This document shows positions 60,980 through 64,000 of a stretch of 64,000 nucleotides of DNA, in pieces (positions within the stretch are counted from its first letter, which is position 1; each line of letters opens with the position of its first letter). This stretch comes from Kaistella sp. (GTDB lineage: Bacteria > Bacteroidota > Bacteroidia > Flavobacteriales > Weeksellaceae). The DNA lies in the NCBI GenBank assembly GCA_019459085.1, contig JAIBEW010000019.1:1-64000 (forward strand), in the 5' to 3' direction. The position numbers and the translations under genes were made by a program. A model generated the notes under the pieces. That model saw only the letters and a program-made list of their open reading frames with translations, was not told where the DNA came from and did no database searches.

Positions 60980-62467
60980 TTATGTCTTCATATGGGTCAT
61001 CATATTCGCGTCAATGTTAATTTGCAGACCAAGTGCAATCTTCATCCCGAGTTCAATATTGGCACGGAAAAAATGACAAAGCTGACGATTGATGATTTCA
61101 TCTCTTTTCGGACCTGTTATTCCCTGCATGTGCGTAACAATGTTCTTTACAAGGTGTTGCCGGTCATGTTCATTCAGGGCTTTGGTGTAAAAAAGTCCGG
61201 GTTGGGTATAATGGTCATCATCGAATTCATTTCTGTTAAAGTTCGCAACATGCATGCTGGTGATCTCGTAATCAAAGTTTTTATAATCCGGGTCAGGTTT
61301 TACACTGTCAAAACTGTTCGGGAAATAATTGGGAGCGTCACCCGCTTCATTGAATGCCATTGTCCCATCCCGCTGATAATTGTTGAAACCAAACGGACAG
61401 CCGTTTACAGGAAGCTGGTGTGCATTCACGCCGATCCGGTAACGCTGCGCGTCGGGATAGGAAAACAGACGACCCTGCAACATTTTATCCGGTGAAAAAC
61501 TGATTCCGTTAATGAGATTACTCGGCGAAAAAGCGGCCTGCTCTACATGCGTGAAATAATTCACGGGGATTTCGTTAAGCTCCATTTCTCCGACTTCGAT
61601 CAAAGGAAATTCTTCCTGAAACCACACTTTCGTCACATCAAACGGGTTCCATCGGAAATCTTTAGCCTGCTCTTCGGTCATGGTCTGGATGTACATCTTC
61701 CATCTTGGGAAATCGCCGCTTTCAATTGCCTTCACCATATCTTCCTGTGCAAAATCAGGATTTTCCCCTTTCATTTTCTGAGCTTCCTCATCCGTGAAAT
61801 TTTTAATCTCCTGTTGGGTTTTAAAATGAAATTTCACCCAGGTTCTTTCGTTGTTTTCATTGATCATCGAAAAAGTATGGGAACCGAATCCGTGCATATG
61901 CCTGAAACCATAGGGTGTTCCACGATCCGACATCAGAATCATGACCTGATGCAGACTTTCGGGATTTAAACTCCAGAAATCCCACATAAAGGTTTTGTCT
62001 CTAAGATTGGTTTTGGGAACCCTTTTTTGTGAATGAATAAAATCCGGGAATTTTTTCGCATCTTTTATAAAGAAAACGGGCGTATTATTTCCTACAAGAT
62101 CCCAGTTTCCCTCTTCGGTATAAAATTTCAGGGCAAAACCCCGCGGATCGCGTTCAGTATCAGCGCTGCCTCTTTCGCCGGCCACGGTTGAAAATCTCGC
62201 AAACATTTTGCAGGTATTTCCGGCTTTCGAAAACAGTTTAGCTTTTGTATATTTTGAAAGGTCTTGAGTCACCGTAAATTTACCGTAAACACCTGTTCCT
62301 TTTGCGTGTACAATCCTTTCGGGAATCCTTTCTCTTACAAAATGGGCCAGATTTTCCTGCAGAATAAAATCCTGAAGCAAAACAGGGCCTCTCGCTCCTA
62401 CTGTCTGAGAATCCTGATGCTCAAAATACGGTGCTCCGGAGCTGTTGGTGAGTTTATTGTGATCCAT
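60980..62467 (-). CDS. katA: Catalase (monofunctional heme type)
   Basis: A 495-aa small-subunit heme catalase that decomposes hydrogen peroxide. It has catalytic His54 in PERIVHAKGTGVYG, the distal Asn region in DLVGNNTPVFFIKD, and the proximal heme Tyr in RLFSYPDAQRYRIG. It is transcribed divergently from oxyR across a 112-base region with promoter matches on both strands and an imperfect palindrome, so peroxide control through OxyR is likely. No signal peptide is present. Confidence 0.96.
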   Translation of the reverse strand: MDHNKLTNSSGAPYFEHQDSQTVGARGPVLLQDFILQENLAHFVRERIPERIVHAKGTGVYGKFTVTQDLSKYTKAKLFSKAGNTCKMFARFSTVAGERGSADTERDPRGFALKFYTEEGNWDLVGNNTPVFFIKDAKKFPDFIHSQKRVPKTNLRDKTFMWDFWSLNPESLHQVMILMSDRGTPYGFRHMHGFGSHTFSMINENNERTWVKFHFKTQQEIKNFTDEEAQKMKGENPDFAQEDMVKAIESGDFPRWKMYIQTMTEEQAKDFRWNPFDVTKVWFQEEFPLIEVGEMELNEIPVNYFTHVEQAAFSPSNLINGISFSPDKMLQGRLFSYPDAQRYRIGVNAHQLPVNGCPFGFNNYQRDGTMAFNEAGDAPNYFPNSFDSVKPDPDYKNFDYEITSMHVANFNRNEFDDDHYTQPGLFYTKALNEHDRQHLVKNIVTHMQGITGPKRDEIINRQLCHFFRANIELGMKIALGLQINIDANMMTHMKT

Positions 62468-62491
62468 TTTTCAGTATATTTTAAGGGTGAA

Positions 62492-62499
62492 CAAATTTA
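62492..62499 (-). promoter_or_regulatory. Promoter -7 element of katA
   Basis: TAAATTTG on the minus strand, 24 bases before the katA ATG. There is no TTTG at -33, which fits a promoter that needs an activator. Confidence 0.5.
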
Positions 62500-62521
62500 C
62501 ATAAAGTTGCGAAAATTGCCG

Positions 62522-62537
62522 TAAGGTATATAACGTA
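62522..62537. promoter_or_regulatory. Candidate OxyR operator between katA and oxyR
   Basis: TAAGGTATATAACGTA is symmetric at 12 of 16 positions. It lies about 30 bases upstream of the katA -7 element and just before the oxyR -7 element, where a LysR-type regulator would both activate katA and control itself. Based on position and symmetry only. Confidence 0.35.
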
Positions 62538-62550
62538 AAACAAAAAGAAC

Positions 62551-62558
62551 TAATTTTG
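62551..62558 (+). promoter_or_regulatory. Promoter -7 element of oxyR
   Basis: TAATTTTG, 21 bases before the oxyR ATG at 62580. No good -33 match. Confidence 0.48.
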
Positions 62559-62579
62559 TTGAAGATAAATTTTAAATAA

Positions 62580-63527
62580 ATGAACATTCAGCAATTGGAA
62601 TACCTCATCGCGGTTGACAAATATAAACATTTCGGGAAAGCGGCCCTTTCCTGTTTTATTACCCAGCCAACCCTCAGTGCGATGATTCAGAAATTTGAAG
62701 ATGAACTGGATGTTAAAATTTTCGACAGAACCACCCACCCGATCCGTACGACCGATGTAGGAATTCAGATTATTGATGAAGCCCGCAAAGTGGTGGATTC
62801 GGTAAATGAACTGCGCAACAAGGCCAGCCTGCTGAACAACGTTCTTGCCGGCAAGGTGAATCTGGGAATTATCCCCACCGTTTCGGGTTTTATTTTGCCC
62901 ACTGAGATTTTTGATTTTCTGGAAAAAAACCCGAAAATTGAACTCAATGTAAAAGAAATGACCACCGAAAGCATCATCAAAGCCCTGAAAGCCGGCGAAC
63001 TGGATGCGGGAATTATTTCAACTCCTTACGAAGCTGCGGAAGAATTTTATCAGGACTTCCTCTTTAATGAAGAACTCATGCTGTATTCGCCGGACTTCCT
63101 CGAAAAAAAGGACTGTTTTGTGGCGCCGGAAGAAATCGACACCTCAAAAGCGTGGCTTCTGGAAGAAGGAAACTGTTTGAGAAACCAGTTTCAGAACATC
63201 TGTCATCTCAAGGAAAATTCGGTAAAGCCAAAAAATCTAGACTTCAGTTCATCCAGCATCAATACTTTGATTCAGATGGTTGATAAAATCGGAGGAATTA
63301 CCATTCTTCCTGAATTGGCGACTGCTCAGCTTTCTGCCGAACAGAAAACGAAAGTTGCAAGGTTCCTTAAACCTTTTCCGTACCGGGAAATCAGCCTTAT
63401 TTATTACAAACCTACCTATAAGCAGAAAATTCTTGATGAAATGACGGCGTCTATTAAAAAATCGCTCGATCAGAAACTTAATTTTACGAAAAACCCCGAA
63501 AATTACGTTGGGGTGAAACCGGAATAA
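62580..63527 (+). CDS. oxyR: Peroxide-sensing LysR-type regulator OxyR
   Basis: A 315-aa LysR-family regulator. The N-terminal winged helix-turn-helix begins MNIQQLEYLIAVDKYKHFGKAALSCFITQPTLSAMIQKFE. The redox pair Cys199 and Cys208 lies in EGNCLRNQFQNICHL, with the same numbering and spacing as in Escherichia coli OxyR, where a disulfide between them switches on target genes. It is divergent from katA, its likely main target. The C-terminus is short and basic. Confidence 0.95.
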   Translation: MNIQQLEYLIAVDKYKHFGKAALSCFITQPTLSAMIQKFEDELDVKIFDRTTHPIRTTDVGIQIIDEARKVVDSVNELRNKASLLNNVLAGKVNLGIIPTVSGFILPTEIFDFLEKNPKIELNVKEMTTESIIKALKAGELDAGIISTPYEAAEEFYQDFLFNEELMLYSPDFLEKKDCFVAPEEIDTSKAWLLEEGNCLRNQFQNICHLKENSVKPKNLDFSSSSINTLIQMVDKIGGITILPELATAQLSAEQKTKVARFLKPFPYREISLIYYKPTYKQKILDEMTASIKKSLDQKLNFTKNPENYVGVKPE

Positions 63528-63545
63528 TTAAAACCTTCAAAAATT

Positions 63546-63575
63546 TTTGATATCCATTTAAACTGATTAAATTTG
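63546..63575 (+). promoter_or_regulatory. metK promoter
   Basis: TTTG at 63546-63549, 18 bases, then TAAATTTG at 63568-63575, a full consensus. Transcription should start near 63582, leaving a leader of about 128 nt before the ATG, which contains the riboswitch candidate. Confidence 0.7.
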
Positions 63576-63590
63576 CAACCGGAAAATATC

Positions 63591-63638
63591 CGAGGAAAAA
63601 TTTGAACTGATTGCAACCTCTTTAAAAAAATGCTAAAA
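63591..63638 (+). ncRNA. Candidate SAM-II riboswitch in the metK leader
   Basis: The leader contains the conserved blocks of SAM-II aptamers in order and spacing: a P1 5' arm (GAGG, 63592-63595), ATTTGA (63600-63605), TTGCA (63611-63615), the P1 3' arm (CCTC, 63617-63620), an A-rich linker and TGCTAAAA (63631-63638). The pseudoknot can form: AUUU pairs with AAAU at 63628-63631, and GC 63613-63614 with GC 63632-63633. SAM-II RNAs bind S-adenosylmethionine and usually block translation of methionine/SAM genes. The position before SAM synthetase fits feedback control. I could not run a covariance search. Confidence 0.82.
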
Positions 63639-63654
63639 CAGAACTTCTATTTTA

Positions 63655-63709
63655 GTTTCTTTTGTAATCAGCCCGTCTTTCATCAAATAAATTAAAAAAC
63701 AAAAGAAGT
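63655..63709 (+). promoter_or_regulatory. Helix covering the metK ribosome-binding region
   Basis: Bases 63655-63665 can pair with 63699-63709 (9 Watson-Crick pairs plus two G-U pairs), ending at the base before the ATG and burying the purine-rich AAAAGAAG. There is no T-run, so any control would act on translation. Also CTAAAA of the aptamer (63633-63638) could pair with TTTTAG (63650-63655), a possible competing fold. Confidence 0.5.
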
Positions 63710-64000
63710 ATGTCATACCTATTTACGTCCGAATCTGTTTCAGAAGGACACCCCGATAAAATTGCCGATCAGATCTCAGATGCATTAATCGATCACTTTT
63801 TAGCCTATGATCCGGCTTCAAAAGTAGCTTGCGAAACGCTTGTGACGACCGGTCAGGTTGTTTTGGCAGGAGAAGTGAAATCTGAGGCTTACCTGGATGT
63901 TCAGACAATTGCAAGAGACGTCATCAATGAAATCGGTTATACCAAAGGCGAATACATGTTCAACGGAGACTCGTGCGGAGTGATTTCTGCGATCCATGAG
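63710..64000 (+). CDS. metK: S-adenosylmethionine synthetase, 5' part (cut by window edge)
   Basis: The first 97 codons of methionine adenosyltransferase, which makes SAM from methionine and ATP. The N-terminus [20 protein letters not shown] contains the GHPDK motif whose His is catalytic, followed by [11 protein letters not shown] and [18 protein letters not shown], all highly conserved. The frame is open to the last base. Its leader carries a promoter, a SAM-II-like aptamer and a helix over the start region, suggesting end-product control. Confidence 0.96.
   Translation, partial: MSYLFTSESVSEGHPDKIADQISDALIDHFLAYDPASKVACETLVTTGQVVLAGEVKSEAYLDVQTIARDVINEIGYTKGEYMFNGDSCGVISAIHE

Overview
The window looks like chromosome of a flavobacterium of the Weeksellaceae (Chryseobacterium/Kaistella type). 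The evidence is a dialkylresorcinol/flexirubin-type pigment operon, a type IX secretion sorting domain, gliding protein GldH, two GLPGLI proteins, an Alternative Complex III respiratory operon, and many intergenic elements that match the Bacteroidota promoter (TTTG, about 19 bases, TAnnTTTG). Nearly everything is housekeeping and densely packed. There is no IS element, CRISPR array, tRNA or rRNA gene that I can support. metK is cut by the right edge, and the left edge begins in non-coding DNA that carries a leftward promoter.

Layout. 0.25-2.3 kb: thioesterase, rmlD and a secreted protein. 2.3-7.7 kb: envelope operon (DUF6089-like protein, uppS, bamA, two Skp/OmpH chaperones). 7.9-11.6 kb: a degenerate arginase-fold protein and topA. 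11.8-25.4 kb, plus strand: flexirubin-type operon (darA, darB, dehydratase-like hotdog protein, unknown protein, BtrH-like acyltransferase, ABC exporter, thioesterase, several ketosynthases, acyl carrier protein). It is split at 19.9-22.9 kb by minus-strand DNA holding a type IX cargo gene, a GLPGLI gene, a decayed duplicate of that gene's 3' end, and a small lipoprotein. A bidirectional terminator separates it from the suf operon (25.5-29.5 kb: HesB-type protein, sufB, sufC, sufD).

29.6-38.1 kb: GLPGLI protein, 2H phosphoesterase, zinc metallopeptidase, two lipoproteins with a glutathionylspermidine-synthase-like enzyme, ribH, TPR protein, apt, lipoprotein and secreted protein. 38.1-46.5 kb: actABCDEF, encoding Alternative Complex III. 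46.7-54.4 kb: SPOR protein, polytopic membrane protein, selO, PBP1A, gldH and ricT. 54.7-62.5 kb: FadL-type porin, SGNH-like lipoprotein, HAD phosphatase, NUDIX, xerD, dCMP deaminase, enoyl-CoA hydratase and katA. 62.6-64 kb: oxyR divergent from katA, then metK.

The most notable signal is the metK leader. A full promoter is followed by a sequence with the conserved blocks of a SAM-II riboswitch (63591-63638), then by a helix that would hide the bases directly before the metK start codon. This would let S-adenosylmethionine shut down its own synthase. Other points of interest are the interrupted pigment operon with its candidate ester-forming acyltransferase, a six-heme ActA, and enzyme-family members that lack key catalytic residues.
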